Shown here: in pieces, positions 28,144-36,555 of the stretch
Position numbering within the stretch: position 1 is the first letter of the stretch
Layout of the letters: the number at the start of each line of letters is the position of its first letter
Assembly: GCA_000224765.2 (NCBI GenBank)
Contig: AGAU01000059.1
Coordinates: forward strand, 1 to 64,000
Source: SAR324 cluster bacterium JCVI-SC AAA005
GTDB taxonomy: Bacteria; SAR324; NAC60-12
Length of the DNA stretch: 64,000 bases
Reading direction: 5' to 3'
The notes under the pieces: generated by a model
Database searches by the model: none
The model's input: only the letters and a program-made list of their open reading frames with translations
Told to the model about the DNA's origin: nothing
Program-made: the position numbers and the translations under genes

Positions 28144-28893
28144 TTACCAGGCCGGGAGGTGGGCTTTAACTTCTTGCCAGAGTTCCTGATAGGCCTGTGC
28201 TGATTTGCTGTTTTCCGCAAAGCAGCTTACTGGGGCTCGCTCAATTCCCATACGCTCAATTTCAGTTGAGTATGGGACATTTGTCTTCAGAAAATTTGGA
28301 AATTTGCGAGGCATCATTTGCATTAAGTCTCGATGCAATTGTTTGCGTCGATCAGCCATTGAGAAGAATACGAGCATCTTGAAATTTCGCAATTGCTTCT
28401 TACGACGAAATTCCACCAATTGCTTTAGTGTTCTAAGTGATAGAGAGGTCGGGATGACGGGGACCACAAGGACATTGGCAGCTTCAAATATACTTTCGGA
28501 TAGCAGCGTAAGTCCAGGTGGGCAATCTAGAAAAACATAGTCATATTCTCCAGTTAGAGGACTAAGTAGTATCTTAAGTCGCTCATTAGGTTTCTTGGTG
28601 TCGTCAAGCAGCAGGTCCATCGTCCGGTAGGAAAAATCGGAAGGCAGAAGATCTAGGTTTTCGTAGTCAGTAGCCTTAATCAGATCTGCAAGATCTTGAC
28701 GACCTTTCAGCAAAGCCCTGGAACCACCTTTGATCTTTGGCCGAACTCTAAAATAGAAGGTTGCTGCTCCCTGCGGATCAAGATCCCAAATCAGTGTTCT
28801 AGCCCCTTCGTGTGCACTGTGAAAAGCTAGATTTACTGAAGTAGAGGTTTTGCCAACCCCACCTTTGATGTTGTAAGAAGCCAAGATTTGCAT
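28144..28893 (-). CDS. ParA/MinD-family ATPase
   Basis: A 249-residue deviant Walker ATPase. The P-loop is YNIKGGVGKTSTSVNLA with the signature lysine (KGGVGKTS at 10-17), the second motif is LIWDLDPQGAATFY, and Walker B is YDYVFLDCPPGLTLLSE. Such proteins position plasmids, chromosomes or large protein and polymer bodies by forming dynamic gradients on the nucleoid. No ParB or parS-like gene is adjacent. It begins in a one-base TGATG overlap with the CHAD gene and is followed by the carboxylase, which suggests cargo other than DNA. A partition role for a replicon is the alternative. Confidence 0.88.
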   Translation of the reverse strand: MQILASYNIKGGVGKTSTSVNLAFHSAHEGARTLIWDLDPQGAATFYFRVRPKIKGGSRALLKGRQDLADLIKATDYENLDLLPSDFSYRTMDLLLDDTKKPNERLKILLSPLTGEYDYVFLDCPPGLTLLSESIFEAANVLVVPVIPTSLSLRTLKQLVEFRRKKQLRNFKMLVFFSMADRRKQLHRDLMQMMPRKFPNFLKTNVPYSTEIERMGIERAPVSCFAENSKSAQAYQELWQEVKAHLPAW

Positions 28894-30500
28894 CAGTTCA
28901 ACTCCTCTGCAACAGTTTGCTGTTGAAAAAGAAGATTGAAACGGTTTTGAGTGCGATTCGAAGCAAAACCACTAAAACTTCCTACGAAACGTTTTCGTGC
29001 TTCAGCCTGGCGTTGATTCAGGGAACTGACAAGCATTCCCATCGCCACCAAAGTTTGTGCAGGAACTGGTTTCTGCTTGGCTAGCAAATCTCCAAATTTC
29101 TTTAAGGATTCTTGCTGAACAGAGCAATCATTGAATTGACCAAGGTCCTCTTGAAGGGCTTTCAGAGGTTTGAGAAGACCCTGAAACTCCTTTGCAGGCC
29201 AAAGGCTCTCAAAAAACTCTAGTAAATATCTAAGTTTCTTACAACTCTTCCTTAAGTCATGGAGAGCTTCATCAGGAGAATGCAGGTTAATTGCTTTCCC
29301 CTCGGCTAAGCAACGGTGATAACTTCTAAGAAGTCTTTTTGATGCTACCTTGCGAATTTCCTCTGCTCCTCCAGTTGTTGTTGAAGAAGTCTGATCTGCT
29401 AAAAAGATTTCCCAACTCGAACGAAATTTTTGATATCGCTTTGATTGAAGATCTTTGGCTAAGAGTTTCTGCTCTTTATCATTTTCTGTGAGTAGAAGAT
29501 CTCGAAAAGCTTCAAGATCAGGTTGCTGATCCTCGGGCAGTTGAGATTGGTATGAATTGAAATCTAGAAGATAAACATCCAGGTCTCGAGTTGGCCCGGT
29601 GCGATCACTGAGCCAAGCGAAGTCATCTCGAAAGCCTTGAATCTTTTCAGGAGGAAAAACCCCTTTCAATTGGTTCAGTGCTGATCGGGCTCTCCGGCAA
29701 GCAACTCGGAAATCGTGCAAAAATTCGGTATCTGGTGCCTCGATCGTACCCTGATGGTTTAAATCCATCACCTTCGTGCTTTCTCTAAGAATTGTGCGAA
29801 GTGCTTGATCGGTTCGGCCAAAGGGCGAAAGTTTCAATTTTGGCTTTGGCTGATAACTTCCGGGTTCGATCTCTAATTTGCTACATACAGCTTGGAAAAG
29901 ATCTTCATTAAGTTCCTCAAAACCTTCTGCACGACAAAACTGATTAATTTGCTGGGAGGGTTTGGTATACCCACGAAAAGAGACAATCACTAGACGATTT
30001 TCCAAATCCTCCAGTTGATTTTCGTGGAACAGCTTTGTTGATTCTAACATCACTCGAAGAACGGTTTTGTCGTCCTTGTTTCTCCAAACAAGCCATTTCT
30101 GCTGAACTGATATCTTAAACTGACTCAAGAGAGCCCTTGGGTGAATAACGGGTTCAAGTAATGGTCTAAGAGGGATTGGAGGAAGTTGTCGAATGACTGA
30201 CTCCTGAACAGGAGAACGACTACGCTGTAAAATTCGATTCCCTGTTAAACTCAGCCAGCATAGCCAAGTTTCGCATTCCACGTCAGTTCTGGTCTCTTGA
30301 CGTAGGAGTTGCTGATTTTTATAGAGTCTCGAATCGAAAGTGTCGTAGTAAACGTATTCCCAAATTTGACTGGGCAGCGCCTTCAAGGGAAATTGTTCTT
30401 TTATACGCTCCAGGAGGGCTTGAGCTTCAGTTAGTGAGGGTATTTGAAAGTGAGGTCGTTTCAATAACATCAATCTTCCATAAATTTGGGCTCGCTCCAT
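28893..30500 (-). CDS. CYTH-like/CHAD domain protein, probable polyphosphate binder
   Basis: A 535-residue protein. Residues about 30-230 resemble a degenerate CYTH (triphosphate tunnel) domain, with YVYYDTFDSRLYKNQQLLRQE and RLVIVSFRGYTK. Residues about 240-510 are a CHAD domain: two long His/Arg/Lys-bearing helical repeats, LHDFRVACRRARSALNQLK (near 268) and LHDLRKSCKKLRYLLEFFE (near 420). CHAD domains are known to bind inorganic polyphosphate through these conserved basic helices and to localise to polyphosphate granules. The N-terminal domain lacks an obvious ExExK start, so catalytic triphosphatase activity is doubtful. The stop overlaps the parA start by one base. Confidence 0.82.
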   Translation of the reverse strand: MERAQIYGRLMLLKRPHFQIPSLTEAQALLERIKEQFPLKALPSQIWEYVYYDTFDSRLYKNQQLLRQETRTDVECETWLCWLSLTGNRILQRSRSPVQESVIRQLPPIPLRPLLEPVIHPRALLSQFKISVQQKWLVWRNKDDKTVLRVMLESTKLFHENQLEDLENRLVIVSFRGYTKPSQQINQFCRAEGFEELNEDLFQAVCSKLEIEPGSYQPKPKLKLSPFGRTDQALRTILRESTKVMDLNHQGTIEAPDTEFLHDFRVACRRARSALNQLKGVFPPEKIQGFRDDFAWLSDRTGPTRDLDVYLLDFNSYQSQLPEDQQPDLEAFRDLLLTENDKEQKLLAKDLQSKRYQKFRSSWEIFLADQTSSTTTGGAEEIRKVASKRLLRSYHRCLAEGKAINLHSPDEALHDLRKSCKKLRYLLEFFESLWPAKEFQGLLKPLKALQEDLGQFNDCSVQQESLKKFGDLLAKQKPVPAQTLVAMGMLVSSLNQRQAEARKRFVGSFSGFASNRTQNRFNLLFQQQTVAEELN

Positions 30501-30778
30501 GAACCTTAAAGATTAGTTAATCTTGTTAGCAAAAATCTGTCCTAACTCGATAGGATGGTATTGCAGACCTTAATCTGTCTTCAAACCTGATAGTCTCTTT
30601 TTTGGAGAATGTCAGGGATTGTTAATTTTCGACACCGAATGCTGTTTTCAACTCTCGGTTGCTGATTTTCAAATGGAGAAAGCGGCCTCCCTTTGTTACA
30701 TAACTCTCTTTCTCATCCATTAATGGCCTTTAGGGTACTGTACTTGAAAATGAAGTCTCAATGATGAATTCTTTAGGG

Positions 30779-31018
30779 TCAACGCCTGAATAGAATACCG
30801 CGATTTACGTATTCAGAAAAGATTTGAGCTACATTTTCATGCCCAATGTAAGATTGGTCATGCTGATTCTTCAACAAATCAATGATTTCAGTAATCGATG
30901 CTGGAGCATACTCAAATGTCATACTATGTGTCCCAATATATTTGGGCCGATGGCATTGATGAAAGTGATTGTTAATTACAGTAAGTAATATATATAATAT
31001 TATTAAGATATATATCAT
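30779..31018 (-). pseudogene. possible DUF1874 (STIV B116 / AcrIII-1-like) remnant
   Basis: The 79-residue frame contains TFEYAPASITEIIDLL and YIGHENVAQIFSEYVN, which resemble the DUF1874 core (helix, then IGHE-T-AQ-lselL, then NR). Members of this family include the viral ring nuclease AcrIII-1, whose catalytic histidine sits in this IGH motif. The frame stops at FRR where the family continues for 35 or more residues. A one-base shift would continue as VDPKEFIIETSFSST before another stop. The first 30 codons lie in A+T-rich DNA and look spurious. I treat it as a decayed fragment; a distant or chance similarity is possible. Confidence 0.4.
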
Positions 31019-31129
31019 ATATAACTAATCTAAGGGTGTTACTCATAACTTAATTGGCTTCAGCCTGAAATATTTTGTAGAGAGTGAAAATAGTAAGTGG
31101 GTAGAGGATAGACGGAACTCTTTGTCTTC

Positions 31130-31888
31130 TCAGCCGAGTGGTCTTGCTCCATCTAAATCTAGACGGCAACCATTTAAGCTTTTCAAATCTTTGTAGAGAT
31201 ACAGTATAGCTTTTGCGACCTCCTCTGGTTGAGCAAAATGGCCACTCGGCGTTCTGCGTAGTTGTCTTTCTCGCCATTCTGGATCCAATCCTTTGATAAA
31301 TTCTGTTTCGACCACCCCTGGAGCAACAGAGACTACTCGAATTTTAGGTGCCAAAGCCCGAGCTAAGGATCTGGTCATCGAATCCAAGGCAGCCTTGGAT
31401 GCACAGTAGGCAACGTTACTTCCTTCACCAGTTTTCCCCGCAATAGATGAAATATTGACGATCAGGGCTTCAGGACTATTTTCCAATAACTTTCTAAATG
31501 AGCGAATTGTTGAAAAAGAACCTCGCCAGTTGACCTGAAAAATTTGATCAATCAATTCATCATCCAGGCTTTCCAAGTCTTGATGAGGAACAAAACGTGT
31601 CATTCCAGCACAATTCACCAGTAAGTCGAGTTGACGAGTTTTTTCTGAGGTGGTCACTGCAAGTTTATCAATCTGAACAGAATCACTTACATCAAGTTGG
31701 AAACTCTGATGTCCTGATCCAGCGAGCTCTTTTTCCAGTTGCTGCGCCTTATCGGCTTTCGATCTGTAAGTGAAAAGCACTTGGAAATCATTCAACGCTA
31801 GAGTATGGCAGATTGCTCTACCAATTCCTCCTACTCCACCAGTGATCAAGGCTGTTGGTCGAGTAACTAGATCTTGTCTTGGGTCCAT
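31130..31888 (-). CDS. short-chain dehydrogenase/reductase
   Basis: A classical SDR of 252 residues. The cofactor motif TGGVGGIG is at 16-23, with a basic residue after beta-2 (FTYRSK) suggesting NADP(H). NCAGMT and the NISSIAGKTGEGSNVAYCASK segment carry the catalytic Ser, Tyr and Lys. PGVVETEF follows. It is the last gene of the minus-strand catabolic run and probably oxidises or reduces a pathway intermediate. Closest general resemblance is to FabG-like 3-ketoacyl reductases, but context argues for a sugar- or hydroxyacid-type substrate. Confidence 0.88.
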   Translation of the reverse strand: MDPRQDLVTRPTALITGGVGGIGRAICHTLALNDFQVLFTYRSKADKAQQLEKELAGSGHQSFQLDVSDSVQIDKLAVTTSEKTRQLDLLVNCAGMTRFVPHQDLESLDDELIDQIFQVNWRGSFSTIRSFRKLLENSPEALIVNISSIAGKTGEGSNVAYCASKAALDSMTRSLARALAPKIRVVSVAPGVVETEFIKGLDPEWRERQLRRTPSGHFAQPEEVAKAILYLYKDLKSLNGCRLDLDGARPLG

Positions 31889-31912
31889 AAAAAATAATTC
31901 AGGTTGGTCATT

Positions 31913-33034
31913 TCAGACTAGGCTGGCTCCCTCAGACAAGGATCTGAGTTTAGCGTAAGCAATTTCAGGATCGACTGCACCAAAGCCTGCAAAAGTACCA
32001 AATCCACAGTCTGTCCCAGCGACAACTCTTTCCCTACCTAGAAAGTTCACAAATCTCTCAAGTCTTTGTGCAATCAATCTTGGATGTTCCACAAAGTTGG
32101 TTGTGGTATCAACTACTCCAGGTACCAGAATCTTATCATCAGGAATTTGAGCACGCTTTTCTTCAAAAACTGCCCATTCATGACCATGCCTTGGATTGGC
32201 ATTTTCGAAGAGTAGATATTGGGCTTTGCTTGACATCAACACATCAAAGACTTTCTCCATGGCAATGTCGCAGTGGTGAGGTCCCTCATAATTCCCCCAG
32301 CAGATGTGAAGACGAATTTTATCAGCAGGTAATCCTTCTAAGGCAGAGTTGAGCACTTCCATGTGAAGTCTTGCTAGTTCAAGAAATTCATCATCAGACC
32401 TCTCGTTAAAGAGCATATGCCGAGACAAAGCCAGATCTGGACAATCTAGTTGCAGTGAAAGCCCAGAAGCAATGATGGCTTGATATTCTGTTTTCAGTGC
32501 TTCTCCCAAGGCGATCAAATAGCTTTCATCGTCTTGGTAGTATTGGTTTGGTAGGAAGAGAGCAATGACTCCGGGGCTTGCAGCATTCAAAAACCCTTGG
32601 GCTACAGAATTGGAAGCCATTGCAGCCTGTAAGTGCTGGATGTCTGCTTTAAGATCATGGGAATCTTTGGGGCTGATCGGTCCCACACAGCAGGGTCTAG
32701 AATATTGGGGGGTACCACCACTTTTGGCTAAACGTTCCAGAAAGCTTGGGTATTCTTTTAGATCCGCTGGAGGTTGGCGCGGACTATCACCAGCGAAACC
32801 GGAATAACGATCTTTGACATAAGTTGCATAGGAAATTTTAGAAGTTTCACCATCACTAACAATCGTTACCCCGGCCTCTTGTTGAAGTCGGACAGTTTCG
32901 GCTACCTCTTCAGCCATAATTCCGTCAAATTCACCTCGATCCCAAGGTTTGGTTTTCTCTCTTGCGAAAATTTGGTCGACCACCCTCTGCCTTCGAGGGA
33001 GTGAACCTACATGGGTTACAGCTAATCCAGACAT
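31913..33034 (-). CDS. MetE C-terminal-like (cobalamin-independent methionine synthase family) protein
   Basis: A 373-residue TIM-barrel protein of the MetE/UROD-like superfamily. It keeps the zinc-ligand set His-x-Cys, Glu, Cys: H243 and C245 (LHICWGNYEGPH), E277 (LLFENANPRHGHEW) and C343 (VAGTDCGFGTFAG). It opens with the family's THVGSLPR. It lacks the N-terminal half of true MetE. Such stand-alone proteins include thiol-alkylating enzymes (for example epoxyalkane:coenzyme M transferase) and many of unknown function. Here, in a catabolic operon, transfer to or from a thiol, or demethylation, is an inference. Confidence 0.82.
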   Translation of the reverse strand: MSGLAVTHVGSLPRRQRVVDQIFAREKTKPWDRGEFDGIMAEEVAETVRLQQEAGVTIVSDGETSKISYATYVKDRYSGFAGDSPRQPPADLKEYPSFLERLAKSGGTPQYSRPCCVGPISPKDSHDLKADIQHLQAAMASNSVAQGFLNAASPGVIALFLPNQYYQDDESYLIALGEALKTEYQAIIASGLSLQLDCPDLALSRHMLFNERSDDEFLELARLHMEVLNSALEGLPADKIRLHICWGNYEGPHHCDIAMEKVFDVLMSSKAQYLLFENANPRHGHEWAVFEEKRAQIPDDKILVPGVVDTTTNFVEHPRLIAQRLERFVNFLGRERVVAGTDCGFGTFAGFGAVDPEIAYAKLRSLSEGASLV

Positions 33035-33046
33035 ATCTTTTTTTCC

Positions 33047-33970
33047 TTATAAGTATTTGGTGGGACCAGCTGGATCTAAAGTGGGGGTTACCAAGAAAAC
33101 TTCACAGGCTGAAGAAAACTCAATTGTACTGAAATCCCCTGCATCAAGATAAACTACATCTCCTTTCTCGATAAGCTGATCACCAATCTGAAAGCCTTCT
33201 TCGTTACAGATCAACACCGCCGGATTTGAATGCTTTAATTCCAGAGTCTCGAAACCCGAAGTCCGACAGATTTCAAACCCTGGCATTTCACGAATTTTTG
33301 CCGTGTCTGAAGTGCTAAGAATGAGGTTTCCACTTTCAGATTTCCTGGCAAGAACACGACTTGGGTCTGCAATATTATTTTGATCAAATGCTACCAAATC
33401 AGTTCCTTCTAAGGGTTTTCGTGGGAGCATTCCATCAGGAATTGATTCACCATTGTGTGTATCAATCAAGAGTCCATTTTCAAGTAGCACTAATCCATGT
33501 GCCTGGGCAGTTTCAATAACTTGAGGGGCCCATAATACACCTCCCCCAGAGTCATTTCCACCAAGTACGGCGAACATAAATCCGTAGCCATTGGGATTTG
33601 ATTCATTCGGTTCAGTGATGTTTTCAAAACCACGAAACATATGTGTAGGAAGGCTGATCACATCTCCTGGGTCTAGAACAACTTCGCCTTTATCACCGTA
33701 CAAGCCCCAAAAAAATCTCCACTTTCCTGAGTGGATGATGAATACTTCAGCAGTCCGGTGGCTGTGCAAGGAGTTTGTACAACCCGCAGGTTGTGCGGCA
33801 GCACCAATATTGAAACCGGGAGTTTTACTAAGATGCACGTGCTGATCAGGTGATTCTGAGACCCCATTGCCAATGATAGTGTAATTTTCTTTCTGATCCG
33901 ATCCTGGGGTGTGCGCATCTATGAAGGCAGTGCGACAGGGGATCATTTCATTGAAGCGAACGATATCCAT
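33047..33970 (-). CDS. two-domain cupin protein
   Basis: A 307-residue bicupin. The first domain (about 55-120) has a metal-binding motif in NSLHSHRTAEVFIIHSGKW (two His and a Glu) and a second half DPGDVISLPTHMFRGF. The second domain (about 240-300) has KGDVVYLDAGDFSTIEF but lost the metal-binding histidines. The layout resembles dioxygenases or isomerases of the gentisate/quercetinase type without matching one. The start is near the SnoaL gene at 34004, with 33 bp between. Probably a metalloenzyme of the island; substrate unknown. Confidence 0.78.
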   Translation of the reverse strand: MDIVRFNEMIPCRTAFIDAHTPGSDQKENYTIIGNGVSESPDQHVHLSKTPGFNIGAAAQPAGCTNSLHSHRTAEVFIIHSGKWRFFWGLYGDKGEVVLDPGDVISLPTHMFRGFENITEPNESNPNGYGFMFAVLGGNDSGGGVLWAPQVIETAQAHGLVLLENGLLIDTHNGESIPDGMLPRKPLEGTDLVAFDQNNIADPSRVLARKSESGNLILSTSDTAKIREMPGFEICRTSGFETLELKHSNPAVLICNEEGFQIGDQLIEKGDVVYLDAGDFSTIEFSSACEVFLVTPTLDPAGPTKYL

Positions 33971-34003
33971 CAGAAATTCCTGTCCGAAAGGAGTTAGACT
34001 AAC

Positions 34004-34972
34004 TCATAATTTAGAAAAAATTTGTTGCCAAATTGCCAGTTCGTCCAGCAAAACCCATTCACGTAAAATCTTTCCTTTGCGTAACTCTGCATGACTGATC
34101 CCCAAAAAATAAAGTGGGTTACCCCTTGGTTCTCCATATCGGCCCCTTCCTTCATGCTGTCCGGTTACTGTCCAGCGCAGGGCGAGCCGCTCCGGCTGTC
34201 TTGGATCCTCACGATGAATCAAGTGGTCAGCTGTAAACTTTACTTGACCTAAACTGGCTCTGAGTCCCAACCAGAAATCGGTAATCTTGTCCCAGCCCTG
34301 AAGAGTTACCCCACCTGGAGCGTAAATTTGTGCAGCCCGGTCATAGCTTTCTGTTACCCAGCCGAAAGCAGATTCATCAAACAAGCTTCTGTAGCCTAGG
34401 AGATAATACTGAGCAGAATCTCTGTCTGACAAGTGCAGTCCATCAGCTTTAGGTCGATTCTCAAGACTATGAAAGTGAATAGGATTCTGTCCCATTTCAG
34501 ATCTTGCTTTCGCCAGTGAAAGTGCAAAATCTTTTAGCAGCAGACCTATATCGCTCAGGATTGCTGCGTGATCTCTTACCAGCCATTCATCGTAAATCTG
34601 ATTTTTGTAGACAGCACAGTCAGCAATCGTCCTCACACCAATTTTTTTCCCGGTCCCTTTACCGAAGTTTCCTTCACCAAGGTGTGTCATTTTGGAGAAG
34701 ATTCGATGAGAAGAGTAGAAATGGCCCGGTTGGTCTTCAGACCAGATCACATCCTCACCGAGCAGTTGTCGGTCTGGAAACTGATTCAACGTCTCCAGGG
34801 TGGATTGAATGACTGCTTCAACATTCGAAGTAATGCCAGCCGGTGTCTCTACACGACAATCCGCAGTATAATATTTTCGAATGTCTTCGATGTGCCTCTC
34901 TTCCCAGATTCTCTCAGTGATCCGCAGAATAAAATCTGTCATATCGGCAAATTCCAGTTCTGGTGCTGACAT
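34004..34972 (-). CDS. double SnoaL/NTF2-like protein (322 residues)
   Basis: Two SnoaL-like (NTF2 cone) domains in one chain. Domain 1 (about 10-150) has the RIWEERHIEDIRKYYTADC start and IYDEWLVRD near its end. Domain 2 (about 185-320) ends GKILREWVLLDELAIWQQIF. The W-x-x-RD/LDE pattern recalls the His/Asp pocket of the family, which includes ester cyclases, isomerases and hydrolases. It begins in a one-base TGATG overlap with the gene at 34972-36024. Function in this cluster is unknown. Confidence 0.78.
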   Translation of the reverse strand: MSAPELEFADMTDFILRITERIWEERHIEDIRKYYTADCRVETPAGITSNVEAVIQSTLETLNQFPDRQLLGEDVIWSEDQPGHFYSSHRIFSKMTHLGEGNFGKGTGKKIGVRTIADCAVYKNQIYDEWLVRDHAAILSDIGLLLKDFALSLAKARSEMGQNPIHFHSLENRPKADGLHLSDRDSAQYYLLGYRSLFDESAFGWVTESYDRAAQIYAPGGVTLQGWDKITDFWLGLRASLGQVKFTADHLIHREDPRQPERLALRWTVTGQHEGRGRYGEPRGNPLYFLGISHAELRKGKILREWVLLDELAIWQQIFSKL

Positions 34973-36024
34973 CAGTGCCCTCCCTCAAAGTTCAAGCAGT
35001 TCAGTAGATCAATTCCCATCTGCCCAAACAGATGGATCATATCCACAAAGACCCAGTTTTCGACATACTTCCCGGATTTACTTCTCCAGAAATCTATGCC
35101 GTTGAAGCAGATATCCTTGCCACTTGCAGGATGTCCAAGGTATGGCCCAGTATGTTTGGCTTTGACCCCTGTCCAACCAGAACTAGCAACGTAGTTACCT
35201 TCAGCAAAAAGTGAGTTCAAGTCGCAAACCCTTCGATCTGGAAAAGCAATCAACCAGGGTTTTTGATGGTTCTCCTCAAATGCTTTCAGACCTAAACAAC
35301 CGCCGATCCCTCCAGGGCCATACCATTTGACATCTTGATGAAAAAAGTCCGCTACCCCCATACTGTTGAGGTTATGTTGGTCATAAAGGTTCAGGCCCTC
35401 AAACAGGAAATCTCGAATAAATCGCAGATTCGCTTCGGTAACAGCTTGTTCCTGCTTGTCCAGTAGCACCCCGTCCTGAGTAATCGGTCCTGGATAAATC
35501 CCTGGAACCCCTTTGCAGGGTGGCAAAATGGGATGCTCGATCTGTTCAAAGAAATCAACTAGATCCAACATCATGTAGGTATCAACAATCCTTGCTTCTT
35601 CAAACCGACAGAATTCTGCCCAACGGATCTGGATAGGTTGTTGGTTGGCAGGAATTCTTAGGCGGCTAATTTGCCAATCTTGCTGAAAAAAACCTTTGAA
35701 AAGACCAGTTCCTCCAACCCAGTAACAATTATCTAGACTGCCATCGGCTTTGCCACTGGAACTGCCACCAATAAAGATATGAGTCTGCCGCTGAAGATAC
35801 GAGAATGCCTTGTAGAGCGGAAGCCAAAATTCATCAATCTGTGATTTTGGGGAAGACAATTGGTTGAGCGGTGCAAAACCAAACCAATTGGCATCCTGAT
35901 TCTGGTATCGCAGCAGATGCTTTTGAATGTCGGCAGGATTTTGCCAGGCTGCCTGATGCCAATAGTCCCAAACTAACTGTTTATGCTGCTGATTTAGCTC
36001 ATTATTGAATTTAAATATGCTCAT
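34972..36024 (-). CDS. double SnoaL/NTF2-like protein (350 residues)
   Basis: Like its downstream neighbour this protein carries two SnoaL-like cones. The first (about 15-185) contains WVGGTGLFKGFFQQDW and ARIVDTYMMLDLVDFF. The second (about 190-345) has HQDVKWYGPGGIGG, GHPASGKDICFNGIDFWR and GKYVENWVFVDMIHLFGQMG. The second domain has the typical SnoaL order Trp-Gly-Pro, ATGK-like turn and W-x-x-x-D. It starts in a four-base ATGA overlap with the 168-residue gene upstream and overlaps the next gene by one base. Translation is therefore likely coupled across all three. Confidence 0.78.
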   Translation of the reverse strand: MSIFKFNNELNQQHKQLVWDYWHQAAWQNPADIQKHLLRYQNQDANWFGFAPLNQLSSPKSQIDEFWLPLYKAFSYLQRQTHIFIGGSSSGKADGSLDNCYWVGGTGLFKGFFQQDWQISRLRIPANQQPIQIRWAEFCRFEEARIVDTYMMLDLVDFFEQIEHPILPPCKGVPGIYPGPITQDGVLLDKQEQAVTEANLRFIRDFLFEGLNLYDQHNLNSMGVADFFHQDVKWYGPGGIGGCLGLKAFEENHQKPWLIAFPDRRVCDLNSLFAEGNYVASSGWTGVKAKHTGPYLGHPASGKDICFNGIDFWRSKSGKYVENWVFVDMIHLFGQMGIDLLNCLNFEGGH

Positions 36025-36527
36025 TCATTGTCTGATTCTGGATAGTTCTCAAAAAACTCAGGGGATTTAGAGCCAATGAATTTAAGGACTTTTTCAATAT
36101 CATAACCAGCTTGTTGGAGGACCCCCAAAATATCGATCAATACAAGATTTTCAGCGAGTTTTCTTTCTCCGGTAGACTCATCTGTGGCAATCCTCCAAAA
36201 ATCCATGTAGCGGATGCGAATTTTCTTACCAGTGGCCGGAATACCTAGCCATGAATTGGCAAAGGTAGTGTCTTGATGACCGGCTCCAGCTACCCAATCA
36301 CCTTCGGCAACACGCACCAAATCATTAGCATGCTTATCCGGAAAGGCATTGATGAAATCTCGACGGTAGTCTTCTTCGAACTCTTGCAATCCATTTTTGG
36401 TACCCACTCCAGCGGGCCCCTCCCAAACCATGTCTTCGAACCAATACTTGTTCATCAGGCCAAGTGAATTCTGGTTCATGGCTACGTACATATTTTTGAC
36501 TAGTTGCTTGTTGTCATTTTCTTCCAC
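36021..36527 (-). CDS. single SnoaL/NTF2-like protein (ester cyclase type)
   Basis: A 168-residue SnoaL-like protein: NMYVAMNQNSLGLMNKYWFEDMVWEGPAGVG, then GIPATGKKIRIRYMDFWRIA and LAENLVLIDILGVLQQAG (these read here as domain landmarks at about 12-140). It is most like the second domain of the neighbouring 350-residue protein. It is first of three SnoaL genes and follows the ABC permease by 28 bp. Ester cyclases such as SnoaL, and many catabolic isomerases, have this fold. Confidence 0.8.
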   Translation of the reverse strand: MEENDNKQLVKNMYVAMNQNSLGLMNKYWFEDMVWEGPAGVGTKNGLQEFEEDYRRDFINAFPDKHANDLVRVAEGDWVAGAGHQDTTFANSWLGIPATGKKIRIRYMDFWRIATDESTGERKLAENLVLIDILGVLQQAGYDIEKVLKFIGSKSPEFFENYPESDNE

Positions 36528-36555
36528 TGGATAATCCTGATACTGAAGATTTTTT

